A DNA stretch of 64,000 nucleotides, from NCBI GenBank assembly GCA_022575985.1, contig JAKSXM010000137.1:16014001-16078000 (forward strand), given 5' to 3'. Shown in pieces: positions 46,173-58,450 of the stretch. Under the pieces are notes generated by a model. It did not search any database. It was given only the letters and a program-made list of their open reading frames with translations, and was not told the DNA's origin. The stretch comes from Anagrus nilaparvatae (lineage: Eukaryota > Arthropoda > Insecta > Hymenoptera > Mymaridae). The stretch's first letter is position 1. Every line of letters begins with the position of its first letter. A program made the position numbers and the translations under genes.

Positions 46173-47378
46173 ATAAGATACCAATGATGCAAAAGGGATT
46201 AGAATTTATTTTTTATACTGCTCCTTACCTTTATAACATTAGCGTACCAACATTAACGGTCAACGTTGGTAATTACCCCAAAATTGTAAGTTTTTTAAAA
46301 CTTTAACTAGCATATTTACGACTCATGTCCAGAAAAGTAAAGAATGGTCCAAATCTCATGCAATTAACCTTCCTAGACGAAGCCGAGGATGGTAAACTAC
46401 GATTTAGGGCATTCTTAATTTATAGTCATGAGCCGTATAAAATTTGTCTGCGTCAGTGGCGAGAAAACATGTCTTTTTGAACACACATCGACCAAAAAAT
46501 ACGTGGTTTCTGACCAGAAAAAATTTTTTTAATTTTGTTAAAATTGCATTCGTCGTTTTATAGCCTATAATCAGAGAGTAGTATAAAAACATTCAACAAA
46601 CAGAAGGACAAATTATCAAAAAGTCCATTCATGTTTTAAACCCTATCCTTGCTGCAAGGCATCCTTATGGATTAGCTATTAGCTTACTGTTAAGAATGTC
46701 AGTTCCTGGGTCTAATATCCATTTTTTGCTATGAATTATCTCTATTTTTAGGGTTAGGTTACTTAAGGAATGGGTGCCTCATAGCGAAAATTTGTTACTG
46801 GATGCGAGAAATGCCTTTTTTTTTTTAAAGAACCTAAATTGCAATCAGCTTTTTAAAATAATTGACAGGCTAATATATTTAATAGTAGTTTTACAGTTGA
46901 AATCACTGACTACTTGGTTGAAAAAACTTGAAAAAATAGCAAATAAATGAAGTAATTTAGAAGAAAAAATAAAAATGTACAAATACTGTAAGGAAAAATA
47001 AATTTTTAATTAAATACATAAATTAAAAAAAAAGAAAAAATAAAATCTACTTCAATTTTAAAAAGACTGCTATTTTCATTTAATTTTACCTTTTTTTTTT
47101 TATTAATAAAAACAAAATTAACTAATTGTAAATATTATTCTTACTTTTATTAAGCATAAAAAAATATATATTAGAGGGTTTGTAATTTTAAAAAAGTTGA
47201 TTACTTTATTTAGAAACTGGTTTTAAATATATTACTACACTGAAAATTTTTTTGGTTTAATGATCGACTGCCTTAAGTCATTAATTTACAACTTGTTGGT
47301 TTTGAAGTCGAATTTCGAGGAGCAAAGCTCCAAAATCGTTACCAATTTTCAATTAATAATCATTTGATTTGTTTATAC
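46173..47378. other. Intergenic DNA
   Basis: A GC-richer part at about 46200-46560 has no gene signals. Nothing else is recognised. Confidence 0.4.
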
Positions 47379-47380
47379 TA

Positions 47381-47807
47381 CACTGTAAAAAGTAACTACC
47401 TTATATTAACAAAAAAATTAGAAAATTTTCGTAAATTTTGTAAATTTTCAAAAAAATTTGTAAATATTCGAAAAAAATCGTAAATTTACTAAATTTAGTA
47501 TATTAACAAAAAATTCGAGAATTCTTAATTTTTTTTTGTGAATTTATAAGAAAAATTGATAATTTACAATCTTTTTTCGAAAATTTACAAAAAATAGTCG
47601 TAAATTTACGAAAAATAATTGTAAATTTGCAACTTTTTTCGTAAATGCACAAAAAAAAATCGAGAATTCTCGAATTTTTCTATAATATACTAAATTTAGT
47701 AAATTTACGATTTTTTTCGAATATTTACAAATTTTTTTGAAAATTTACTAATTTTTCGAAAATTTTCTAATTTTTTTGTAAATCTAAGAAAGTTACTTTT
47801 TACAGTG
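47381..47807. mobile_element. CACTG-ended MITE, 427 bp, copy 1
   Basis: Ends CACTGTAAAAAGTAACT and AGTTACTTTTTACAGTG with TA at 47379-47380 and 47808-47809. The whole element folds back as runs of TCGTAAATTTAC-type sequence around ACTAAATTTAGTA. Confidence 0.88.
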
Positions 47808-47809
47808 TA

Positions 47810-50800
47810 TTTTTGAAACCTCAAATAAAAAAGTTTTTAAAAATTTTCTAGGCATAAAAATCTTGTAGCGAATCTAATTTCGTATTACGGATATTCTAAA
47901 ATTTGAAGCTACATGCCCCGAACCTGTCATAATGAAGCGAACTAAGATTTAAGAATCCTGAGTGATAAAAACTCAAATAATTTTCAGTATATTTTATTCT
48001 AAAAAATTAAAATTTGATTTCTTAAAAACAATTCATATTTGACAATGAATTATAACAAAATAAAGTAAATAAAAAGAGCTTTCAATTAAATTTCCATAAT
48101 TAAATTTTTTTTAAAATGATTTATAGCTTAATAAAATAATAGTAACTATACCATTTATCATAATATGATTTATGTGTTCATCTGAAACTTAAATTTAAAC
48201 ATACATAAAAGCATGATGTAAAGCTATATAGATTATCAGAATTAGTTTTAGCTAAATTTATTGAATAGATTATAATATAATTAATAATTTTTTATTTATT
48301 TTTTTTAATTATATTTTAATTACAGATGGAAAGATTTAAAAAATATTATACAAAAAATGAAGTATCAAGCATGACCTATTCATTTGGATACTTTTTTTCA
48401 TGAATGTGATTAAAAAAGAAAATGAGGGAGAAATGAAGTGAATGTACAAATTATGAGTGCACTTATTAAAATAAAATGTAATTACTGTACTCACCTTTGT
48501 GTATGTGTGCCTGGTTTTTAATAGACATTTATATTTTATGTTTATAATTTTTAATACTGCCATATTTTAATAAAAAAGAGCTTTTGATGTTAATTAATTT
48601 TAAGGTTTTTTTTTGTTTAATTATTTAATTTATTTAGGTTATATTATTATAAGCTTTAGTACACATTTACATAATTTTGTAAATTTTATACGTTCCTGAA
48701 ATATATTCACCTAAAATATTTTGAATATTTGTGTTAATATCTCTTCTTCGATGTCATTCTACTTTTTGTTCTCTTCCTGGCGTGATTAAAAAAATGTAAG
48801 TCTTCCTTTTTTTAAAATATTTTTTGTAAAATTTTCAAAAAATTTTTAATTTTTTTTTTTTTGTTCATATGTAAAAAGCAGAAAACAGGGTTTTACACTG
48901 ACGAGACTCACCCTGTTTTCTTGCAGAGTCGAAATGGACAATCAGATTTTTCATTTTTTTAATCATTTTTTTAAACATTTTTAACATCAAAAAATGAATT
49001 TTTACACCATCTAACTTTTTTTCAATAATTATTCTGTGTGACAAAGGGAGGCTCAGTCCTCAGAAACACAGATAACAATAATGAAAAAAGTTATATATTT
49101 TTAGTTCCATGTAGATCGTTTTATTATTCATAATAAACTTATCAAATTAATTTTATAAAATTTAAAACGTTATGAATATAACTTTAGAATTATATTTACT
49201 AAAACGGAGGTACTATCTCTAGCAGTTTCTACTTTATGGTAAAACATTTTACAAAATTATCTTTTATAGTTTTTATTTTCAAAAAAAATAAAATTTTTAA
49301 CATTGTGAATTATGTTCTTGTGATTTCATGTACACAGACGAAAAACATTAAATGTTACGAGTTTACATATTATTTATTTTAACGTATCTATATTTTGGTG
49401 CATACAACAAGAACCCAGGCTACTATATTTTAAAATTTTTTGTACGTGTACAGGATTTTTCTGAGATAACTTTTTTTTTACGTAATATTATACGATACTG
49501 CGGTATGTTAAAAAGAAAAATAAAAATTTATAAGCTTTTCTCTTTATTTAACATAAAAATTACATAAAAATGGTAAAAAAAATTTACGAACATTATGATA
49601 TTAAAATTTCAAAAAGAGAAAAAAATAGTACAAGTTTATTCACGTATGTTTAGGTAACTCTGAGATTTCAGTTGGGAAATAATTATATTTGTATTCTCCT
49701 CAGCCCTAAATGTTTCTCGTGTTTACTTTTCTATGTAGTTTCAAATCTCTATTTATATATTGAATACGTTTCTCAGCTGTGTAAATGATTATTTTGCTAA
49801 TTTTCTCGAAAATATTAGATGGTCTAGTAATATAATAGAATGTTAAGTAGATTTACTTATCATTTATCATTTTACGGTCTATTAAAATTTAAAAGCTTAG
49901 TCAATGTAAAAAAAATTTTTTTGTTTTTTATTATAACAGGTAAAAACTTAACTTTTTAATTTTAAGGAATATAAAGTTAACAATAAGTAACCAAGATAGT
50001 TGTAAGTAACTGTGAGAAACTGGTAATAGAAGATAAGCAGATAATAGCAAGGCAATAGATACCCAAGAAAACTAATTCAAGTTGCTTCTTCAATATGAAA
50101 TCTTGCATTTATTTAAATGGTTTAGATATTAAATTATTAATTGTAATTTTCTAATTAGCAGAGTTTAATTTTGAATTACTGTAAATATACGGAATTAAAG
50201 ATCTTTACTCAGTGGTGAATATTATATATTCTTTACTTAAGAATATTCGAGAGAATATTCAATAAGGTAAAATTAATTTTAAATAAAATAATGTAAAAAT
50301 ATTATTATAAAATTGTGTAAATATTGTAAAAAATGTTTAGCCTTAATAATAAAGACTGAAAGTCTTCGAAACGTGGGAAATTTATTGCAAAAATAAATGA
50401 AAAAAATTTTTGACTCAAAAATCAAGTATTTTTATTTAAAATTTATTTTTTACTTTGAACATTTTTATCATTTTTATGTTAGCTTTAGATATTCTCACAG
50501 AAATCCTTACATTATTGGTGCGGTTTGCTTTCAGACCAATTATTTTACATGTTTACTGTATTACGCCACTTTAATTCTGAAACTAACCAGCAAAAGCAAT
50601 CACTTCTAAGTTCGGTGACCGGAAGCTTATATGAAAAGAACATTGATTGAAAATTCACTCACTAATAGCTCATGCATTTCGTGGAAATATTTAGATATGA
50701 TATAAATGAGCTATAATTTTAACTATTTTATTTTTCGGTAAACGACACCTCACTCAGTAATCGAAAATACAATAAATTTTTAATGTAACGGCTAGGCTAG

Positions 50801-51120
50801 TATATATATATATATTTTTTTATTTAAATGAATTTATTACACAAAAAAAACGTGATCTTTAAATAAATATTTTTTGTTTTGTGTCTTTTATATTTTTAAA
50901 TAGGATTATCTTCTCATTTTCAATTATATGTGACAGAGTTGCAATTTAAGATTTGTCGTACAGTATAAAAGAGATTTATTTTTACATTTGTACAAACAAA
51001 GAAAATATATAATTCTTAAATTTTTATTTAAAACTGACTAAAAAATATATAGAAAGCTTAGCCGAATGTTAAAAAAAAAATAAAAGACAGTAATAAAATT
51101 TCGTAGCAAAGTTATACATG
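47810..51120. other. A/T-rich intergenic DNA
   Basis: Contains a palindrome at 48890-48924 (arms GAAAACAGGGT/ACCCTGTTTTC). No supported gene; the ORFs near 48336, 49352 and 50397 lack any signal. Confidence 0.45.
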
Positions 51121-51139
51121 GGCAATCCTTCTTGGTGTA

Positions 51140-51335
51140 CGACCCAGTGCCCCCCCCCACCCCTAAGAAGGTTTTTTGGGTTGCTGATCACAAATTTTGA
51201 GAACTTTATTTAGAAAAATTATTATTTCACCCTTAAATCAGTAAAAACTACCCCTAAAAAGAGTATTTTTGCTATTTTAGTGCTTTCAGTGTTCAAATTT
51301 GGTCCACACGAGCCCTGCAAAATATAAGATAGGTG
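51140..51335. repeat. Dispersed AAAAACTACCCCTAAAAAG repeat, third copy
   Basis: It shares GGTTGCTGATCAC, TTTCACCCTTAAAT, AAAAACTACCCCTAAAAAGAG and TGCTTTCAGTGTTCAAATTTGG with the loci at 13540-13870 and 44095-44290. Confidence 0.6.
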
Positions 51336-51734
51336 GTTTTGGAATATCTTTTAAATGCTGCCTCAACGTTAGTCAAGCAAATACCTTCCGGTTAGTCTAA
51401 CTTTTTTTCAAAAATTAGACTAGTTGGAAGAGGTATACTTTTGAGGCCCCATAAAACGGAATTTCGTATTACTAGTTCCCTAATAGCGATGATGAATAGA
51501 TCCTGAGAGAGAGTTGATAGAGTTGCGGCAACGAAATTTCTTTAACGTAATCGGTTAATGATGTCCCATGTATTTCCTATGGTACTAGTTAGTCGGTTAA
51601 TCGCAGATTAGGGTTACATATATGGCATTTCTATCTAGACACACTCTGCATAAACCCAATACTCATTTTTAGTCGAAAAATGATGAATTTTCGCATTAAT
51701 CACATCGTAGAGATTAATATGCTGAAGACAGTTA

Positions 51735-51965
51735 ACATGGAACATGTTTATAGGGAGGGATATACCACGGGAATCTGACTATCAAGGGGTAGAGGGTCAA
51801 ATAAGTCCAATTTTATGCTGGGAGGGTCAAAGGGGCTCAGGATAATTTAAATTTAGGGATTTAGAATAATCTGGGTTTAGGGTCTGGTAATAATTCAGGT
51901 TATGGGAATATTTTCTATTTAGGGACTTAGAATAATCTGGGTTTAGGGACTCTACAAACCACACA
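51735..51965 (-). repeat. Composite repeat, inverted full copy
   Basis: ATGGAACATGTTTATAGGGAGG, a G-rich block, then units of AATCTGGGTTTAGGGACT. This is the reverse complement of the order at 45905-46172. Confidence 0.65.
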
Positions 51966-52294
51966 CTGGGAGAAAATATTTTAAAAAATTTTAATTTAAA
52001 TCTGTTTATCTTGAATATTAGCAGTTAACGTAAAATAGGAATAATCTGGCTATTCCAAATGAAAACCATAAAATGCATAATAATTTAAGCCCTTATAACA
52101 TTCTTCTAAGACACTTTAATTTTTGAGTCTATGAAAATGTCCAAATTTAAAAAAAATTGACCATATTTATAAATTTATTTACATTTAATGTATGTGACAT
52201 TTAAATAGTATTTTATTTTAAATTTTATAAAATGAAAACAATTCTTTAGTAATATTTTCAAGATTTTGTTTAACTTCGTTTTATTTGAAATAAA

Positions 52295-52426
52295 ATAATA
52301 ATAATAATAATATATATATATATATATATAAACTAATGTAAAATACATTAGTCTGTCGATGGTTGCTTACATATTGTAGTCTGTATATATGTAAACACAT
52401 CTAGGTCAAAAAAGATCAATAATGAA

Positions 52427-52460
<34 letters not shown>
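52295..52460. repeat. (ATA)n and (TA)n microsatellites
   Basis: ATA repeats at 52295-52310 pass into TA at 52311-52330. A second pure (AT)15 tract lies at 52431-52460. Confidence 0.95.
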
Positions 52461-52463
<3 letters not shown>

Positions 52464-52993
52464 ACACCTTCAACACAAGAAGATAATATATCTTGGTAAA
52501 AAAAATTTTTTTATTACTTTTTTCCAAGAATAGTCTTTTTTTAAATATACATATTTATTATACAGTGTCAAATACCATAAAGTAAATATTTTTTAAATTA
52601 AGTTTTGTTTTTCTTTGTTTTTTTAATAAAATTTAATATTTTATATGCTATAATTGAGAAGCTCCTTAAAGCTTAATCGTCCTTTGAATCTAGTAAACTT
52701 GTTTTTAGTCAAAGTAACTTTTGATTTTAGACTTTGTCCTTTGTATTTAATATAATCTTCCTTTTAACATCCTTCTTGGTACATGTAGTTTATAAGGTAA
52801 ATTACAAGGCAAGTAGTATAGTTTTTAGTTAAAGTTATAATATAAGTGACAGGTCAGCCGCCTTAAACTTTTTAACCTCCTTATAATCGTTTAAACCTAT
52901 CTTTTATGCATTGAATATAAAAAGAGAGAAAAAAGAAAATTCATTCGTTGCTGGATATAAAATACATGTTAAAATAGTAGTAGTTTCAGCTGA

Positions 52994-53046
52994 GTCGTCA
53001 TGGTAACGGATACATACTATATATATAGGTATATATGTATATAAAA
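52994..53046 (+). promoter_or_regulatory. Candidate promoter: X-box-like site plus TATA
   Basis: GTCGTCATGGTAAC at 52994-53007 fits the RFX X-box consensus (RYYNYY, 1-3 bases, RRNRAC). About 30 bp downstream a TATATAAAAAGAGAC motif at 53037-53051 could be a TATA box. The following sequence (53066-53105, ...GCATCAG|GTGGTG) is GC-balanced like a leader with a donor. No coding exon can be attached within the window, so this is a candidate only. Confidence 0.3.
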
Positions 53047-53219
53047 AGAGACTATTTTAGAGGAAAGGGGATCGATGAACCACAGTGACGTAGCATCAGG
53101 TGGTGCATGTGCCTGCCGGTCTTTCTAAGTCTGTCATTCCTAAAACAGAAAAGATATACGATCAAGTATACTGCAAGTCCAACAAGTGGTGTATCTATAG
53201 CATATACACACTACTTTAT

Positions 53220-53236
53220 GCTTTTTAAAATTATAT

Positions 53237-53268
<32 letters not shown>

Positions 53269-53434
53269 ATATGTTGTATTACTTTTTATTTTCTTTCATT
53301 TTTGTTATTAATAAAAGTTGAATTAATAGAAATTTTAGTTTACTTTTTTTTTGTTCCAATTTTGAAACTTAAAAGTTTTTATGTGACAAAACTCATTCTT
53401 TAATTATCGATCGAATATATATATATATATATAG
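53220..53434. repeat. (TA)n palindromic tracts
   Basis: TA tracts at 53232-53272 and 53417-53434, each self-complementary. Short ORFs across them are artefacts. Confidence 0.9.
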
Positions 53435-54895
53435 TAGTAAAAGTTTTGTTATATTCTTATTGTTGCGTTGACGTTGGCTAGTTTGTTAACTTGTTTGTTT
53501 ATGTAGTAAAGATTTTGCATCTTTTAATGTATAGAATTTATTATACACACACACATATATATATACTAAATGATGATATAACTTTTTCACCAAACTTTTA
53601 AACTTTCTACATTATTTTTCATCTTTCGATACATATAAAATGTTAAACAACAAGATTTTTTTTTTGTTTATTATGTAGAATAAACTTTTTTTTACAGATA
53701 TTTTATTCATTAATTTTCACTAAATTTTTTAAAAAAAAGTTTTAAACAAATAAAAATAAAATTTTAGGTTAACGTGAAAAGGACTATTTACAAGTTACGT
53801 AATATCAGCTTTAGAGGGAGATGAGTTAATGAAAAAATATCTAAATTTTTTTGAAAATATGTCGTAAAGAGAAAGAAAAAAACTAGAAAAAATTATTAGC
53901 TTTACGTAACTTATGAAAAAACCCTAAACAAATACAGGAATTTTTTATCGTACAAATTCAAATGCAAGTGAAAACTCTCATTGCTTATGTAGTATAGAAA
54001 TTTCAATTTGCTAAGAATTTTAAATGATTTATTGATTTTTATTCAGGTGATTAATTATTGTTAATAATTAATTGCTATCAATTATAGTAACTTGGATTGT
54101 TTCAGAGCTATTGTTTGCTGTTCAAAATTTTCAATTTATGTACAGTTTTCGTGCTAAATGATTAAGTATTTATCTTAGTTTTAGTTTTCAAAATAAAAGT
54201 AGATATTTAGTGTTTTCAGTAATGTTGTTTTCTAAATTTTCTGAGATAATTTAATCAAACTAAGAGAGAATATACAAAAAAATAAAAAAATAGATTGATA
54301 ATATATTAGACTAGGAAACCGATAAATTTTGGGAGGTTAACTTTGGAAAATTTAAAAAAATTCAAAATATTTTAGTTATTTGCAGCTTAATTTAAATTTT
54401 TTTAAATATTTATGAAATTAAATAAAATTAAATAAAACAAAAAAGTTTAAATAGAGTATTAAAATCCATTTAAAGCTCTAAGTGATATTCTATAATTTAC
54501 TTATTTATGTTTTCTACTTCATAGCAGAAAATTGCCGTTATGGGAATTGATTATTCTCAGCGGTCTCTGTTCACATATTTGAAATTATCAATAAATTGAT
54601 CAATTTAGTTTTATTTTAAAGCACCTCAAAAATTGTTTGTTTATTTGTTTTTTGAAAAAATCAATTACTTGCTGAAAATTTATAATTATTATAATAAATT
54701 ATTATACTTTATCTGTGTTACGCTAAATTTGCCGTTTAATTGATTAATTATTAAATAATTATTGATTAAAAATAAAAACTAAACAATTAATCTAGAAGGG
54801 GTTAGCAAGTTTTCTACGCTTTCCCCGTCCTTCGGACAAATTTAACGTAATTGTTAATTTCAGTAGAAGCTTTCTGAATTATTTGTTCATATGTT
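53435..54895. other. A/T-rich intergenic DNA
   Basis: A CA/TA microsatellite at about 53546-53566. Nothing else is recognised. Confidence 0.5.
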
Positions 54896-55490
54896 TTACG
54901 TATTAGGTGGCCTTAAAAAGGGCCTGTGGTTTTTTTTAGCATTTGATGCGTGGCCCTAGCCACACGTTTTCAAAATCAATAATTAATGAGCATAAAACAA
55001 GTTCAATCACATACACATTCATAAATAAACGCACAAGGAAATCAAAAACTTACAAACATTCGAGCACCTAGTGCTCAGGTGACTTCTCCTGGCCAGGAAT
55101 ATCAATGTCCACCTCTTCAAGCCTACGAGCTCGGAAAATTGCACCAAGCGATTCAATCAATCACAGCTTACGAGCTGCTTCAATGAGGATTTAACTTCCG
55201 AAACCCATGGACTCCTCCAAGTGCACCAAGCACATCAGCAACAATCTCATCCACAGCATAGCGAAGGTGTCAAGGTAGCCGCGTGCGTGAAGGCTGAAGT
55301 CAGGACAGCAAATGCTGCTTTGGCTAGATTTGCAATTATATTTATAGGCCTTTGCTGACTTCGAGCTCGTTCACTGATTGGAGCGCGCGTGACAAATTCG
55401 TTACGAAGTTTACTATGTAAAAATAATAAGACGTGGCAAGGGAGGACTTTACTAATCGGCCCTTTTTAGGGCCACGCTCCTTATGCGAAA
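54896..55490. mobile_element. GC-rich repeat, family member B, bounded by inverted hairpins
   Basis: The left end has GTGGCCTTAAAAAGGGCC (about 54909) and the right end the inverse, GGCCCTTTTTAGGGCCAC (about 55458). The interior shares its hairpin and CAATCACATACACATTCA block with 3141-3480. On minus, CCAAT (55377-55381) precedes CTATAAATATAATTG (55333-55347) at promoter-like spacing, but no long ORF follows. The right hairpin looks like a histone-mRNA stem-loop, but I find no histone protein. Probably a non-autonomous element. Confidence 0.5.
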
Positions 55491-55975
55491 AATCACAAGT
55501 ACTCGATGAGGCAAAGGAGCAAAGGCGATAGCAAAGAAATGCTACTGCCGTAAGAGCAAAGGGAGCAAAGACCAATGCTAAGCACCGCAAAGCTAAGTTC
55601 ACGTGGCAAAGCTATGTGAAAGGCCAAGAACGCCCGAGCTCGCCAGAGTTCAGGAACAACTCATATAATTTTAACCATTTCTTTTCTTTCTTATTGGCTA
55701 AAAGAAACGGTAATTATAAAAGAAAAGTTAATGATTTTAAATTTTAAAGATTTAAATTTATGAGAAAAAAAATTTAGAAACGATACGAAAAGTATGTTTC
55801 AGTTGTCCCTTATCCCAACGGTCAATAATATTAAAAATCTGACCCCAGAATCTTGTAAGGCAAGGCCTTTTTAGTAAAGACTTTAAATTAAAAAAAAATC
55901 ATTTTTTTACCCGTTTTCTAAGCGAAAATCCACGCGTCAGTAGCATGGTCGCGCCGGCGCTAAAGGGTTAAGGAA

Positions 55976-56510
55976 CACCAAAATACCTATTAATTTACGT
56001 TAATTTTAATCTTTTATTAGAAACGAAATTCCAACCCTCAGTAGTGTGCAAAGAGATCTTGATATGGTTTAGAGGGTCACTAGGGGGTCACAATTACCTT
56101 TTGTCGACATTTTTAGTTCAAGTACACCAAAATAACTAGAAATATACATTAATTATATTGTTTTATAAGAAACGCAATTTCAACCCTCAGGGGGGGCCTA
56201 AAGAGGTCTTGGTGTGGTTTAGAGGGTCATTTGGGGGTCGTAATAAATTTGTATCGAAATTTTCCGTTCAAGTAGACCAAAATACCAAGAAATTTATGTT
56301 AATTTTAATCTTTTATAAAAAACGGAATTTCAACCCTCAGGGGAGCCCAAAGTGGCTTTGGTATGGTTTAGAGGGTCATTTGGGGGTCGCAATTACTTTT
56401 TACGACATTTTCAGTTCAAGTACATCAAAATACATAGGAATATGTAATGAATTAAAATTTGTATGAAAAACTAATTTTTAACCCCCAGGGGGTAGGGGAT
56501 GGCCAACTGA
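55976..56510 (+). repeat. ~148-bp tandem repeat, about 3.5 units
   Basis: Units start near 55976, 56122, 56274 and 56422 with CACCAAAATA(C/A) and contain ATTTCAACCCTCAGGGG, GGTTTAGAGGGTCATTTGGGGGTC and TTCAAGTA. The ORF at 56158-56466 is the array read in frame, not a gene. Confidence 0.85.
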
Positions 56511-56519
56511 ACAGTTAAA

Positions 56520-57088
56520 TCTTAATATTAGGGTTATATACCAACTAAGCATACCAAAATAAGTAACTTTCATAGGGTCTACCTTCTGGGTCTTGACTTT
56601 TTTTTTGTTGGCCTGTGTTATTATTAAGAATTAAAAAAAATTATTTAATTATTAATTAAAATATAATTCAAATCTTTCATCACATCTGTAATTATATATA
56701 TCTAAATTTATAATTACATATTATATACTTCGAAATTATCAATCAATAATAATTTTATTATTTTAACTAAATTCTTGTTAAAAAAAATTAAATATTATTG
56801 ATTAATAAATAAATACGAGTACCTATATAAAATTTTGTTCAAGAGTAAATTAATACAGTTCTTTATATAAGTGGTTTACTTTTTTACTATATGTTTCCGA
56901 GAGTTTTTAAAATAAAACTGTTAGTAATTTTTTTTTCCAATATTTGAACGAATTTATTTTTAAGTAGTTCATCAAGTTTCATCGAAATCAGTAAAAGTAT
57001 AACAAATTAAAAACAAAAATACGATTAATTTAATATTGATTTATTAAAATCAGTATAAAATTAAATAAAGTAAATTAATAAAGTATTA
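56520..57088. other. A/T-rich intergenic DNA
   Basis: Nothing recognised. Confidence 0.5.
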
Positions 57089-57090
57089 TA

Positions 57091-57489
57091 CACTGTAAAA
57101 AATTATTGTAAAAAAGTTATTTAGGGCCTAAGACGTTAAAGTAACATAATGACAGTAAATTTTCAGGGATTAAAAAATTTACTTGTATTTGGGGTCTTAT
57201 AACTTCATAGCCATTAACTCATAGACAAGTAGCACCTAGATTATGATTATTGCTATGGCTCTAACAGCAATATTTTTCTAAAATAGTGACAAAAAAAAAA
57301 AATAGGATTGGCTGAAATAGATCCATTTTACTCCATTTAAAATTTTTGAATGCATTTAGCAATTACTGACTAATATTTTTATAATAATATTAAACAAAAA
57401 AGAAATCTAATGCACTCCTACACAAATATAACTAAATTTGTATTACATGGTTTTAAAATAAAATATTCCTAGCACGTTTTTTTACAGTG
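57091..57489. mobile_element. CACTG-ended MITE, 399 bp, different interior
   Basis: Ends CACTGTAAAAAATT and CGTTTTTTTTACAGTG with TA on both sides (57089-57090, 57490-57491). The interior (GTTATTTAGGGCCTAAGACG...) is not the foldback seen at 47381 and 58022, so it is a sister subfamily that shares only the ends. Confidence 0.7.
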
Positions 57490-58021
57490 TATGTAAATTT
57501 CATACCTTTTTTTTTAAATAAAAAGAAAAAATTTTAGTTAAAAATGTACTTTTTTCTGTCAGTTAAAAGTAAGTAAGCATAAATAGTTTAGAAAAAAAAA
57601 CTTTACTTTTAAAAAAAGTGCAAAAAGTACAATACAGAATATATAAAAGCATCTTATAAAAATAAACAAAAAAGTTATAGATACAGGTATAGGTAATGTA
57701 AATGAAAAAAATAAATATTTTTTAAAACTTATCACCTTTCGAGTTACACATTTTTTTTTTTATATATTTTTTTTTTTAAATTTAAAAGTACTAAAAAAGT
57801 TTTAAAAAAAAGTTTAAAAAAAAGTTTAAAAAAAATAAAAATAACAAATAAAATGTACACTGTTTAAAATATCCTTTGGTTCATTTGCTAATTTTTTGTG
57901 AACTTTTAAGTTTTGCTGATTTAGAAATAAATTGAGAATATCAAGAGAGCTATTTTATTTTATTGCTAATTTTAGACTACTAATTAAGGAAAAAAGTCAT
58001 TCAAAATTGGCTTTTAACATA

Positions 58022-58448
58022 CACTGTAAAAAGTGACTTTCTTAGATTTACAAAAAAAATAGAATTTTTTCGAAAAATTAGTGAATTTTCAAAAAATTTT
58101 GTAAATATTCGATAAAAATCGTTAATTTACTAAATTTAGTATATTATCGAAAAATTCGAGAATTCTTGATTTTTTTTTGTAATTTTACGAAAAAAATTAT
58201 AAATTCACAACTATTTTTCGTAAATTTACAACTATTTTTTGAAAATTTTCGAAAAAAAATTGTAAATTATCAATTTTTCTTGCGAATTCACAAAAAAAAA
58301 TCGATAATACTCGAATTTGTTGTTAATATACTAAATTTAGTTAATATACGATTTTTTTCGAATATTTACAAATTTTTTCTAAAATTTACTAATTTTTCGA
58401 AAATGTTCTAATCTTTTTGTTAATATAAGAAAGTTACTTTTTACAGAG
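58022..58448. mobile_element. CACTG-ended MITE, 427 bp, copy 2
   Basis: Ends CACTGTAAAAAGTGACTTTC and AAGTTACTTTTTACAGAG, flanked by TA (58020-58021, 58449-58450). It is the same length and layout as 47381-47807, including ACTAAATTTAGTATATTA and AAAAATTCGAGAATTCTT. The ORF at 58166-58411 is the foldback read in frame. Confidence 0.85.
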
Positions 58449-58450
58449 TA

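Noticed and set aside
54896..55602. Histone gene suggested by a stem-loop, CCAAT and TATA
   Set aside because: No H1, H2A, H2B, H3 or H4 reading frame is found in either strand; the hairpins are part of an inverted-ended repeat.
56158..56466. 102-codon plus-strand ORF with internal repeats
   Set aside because: It is the 148-bp tandem repeat read through; the repetition is at DNA level.
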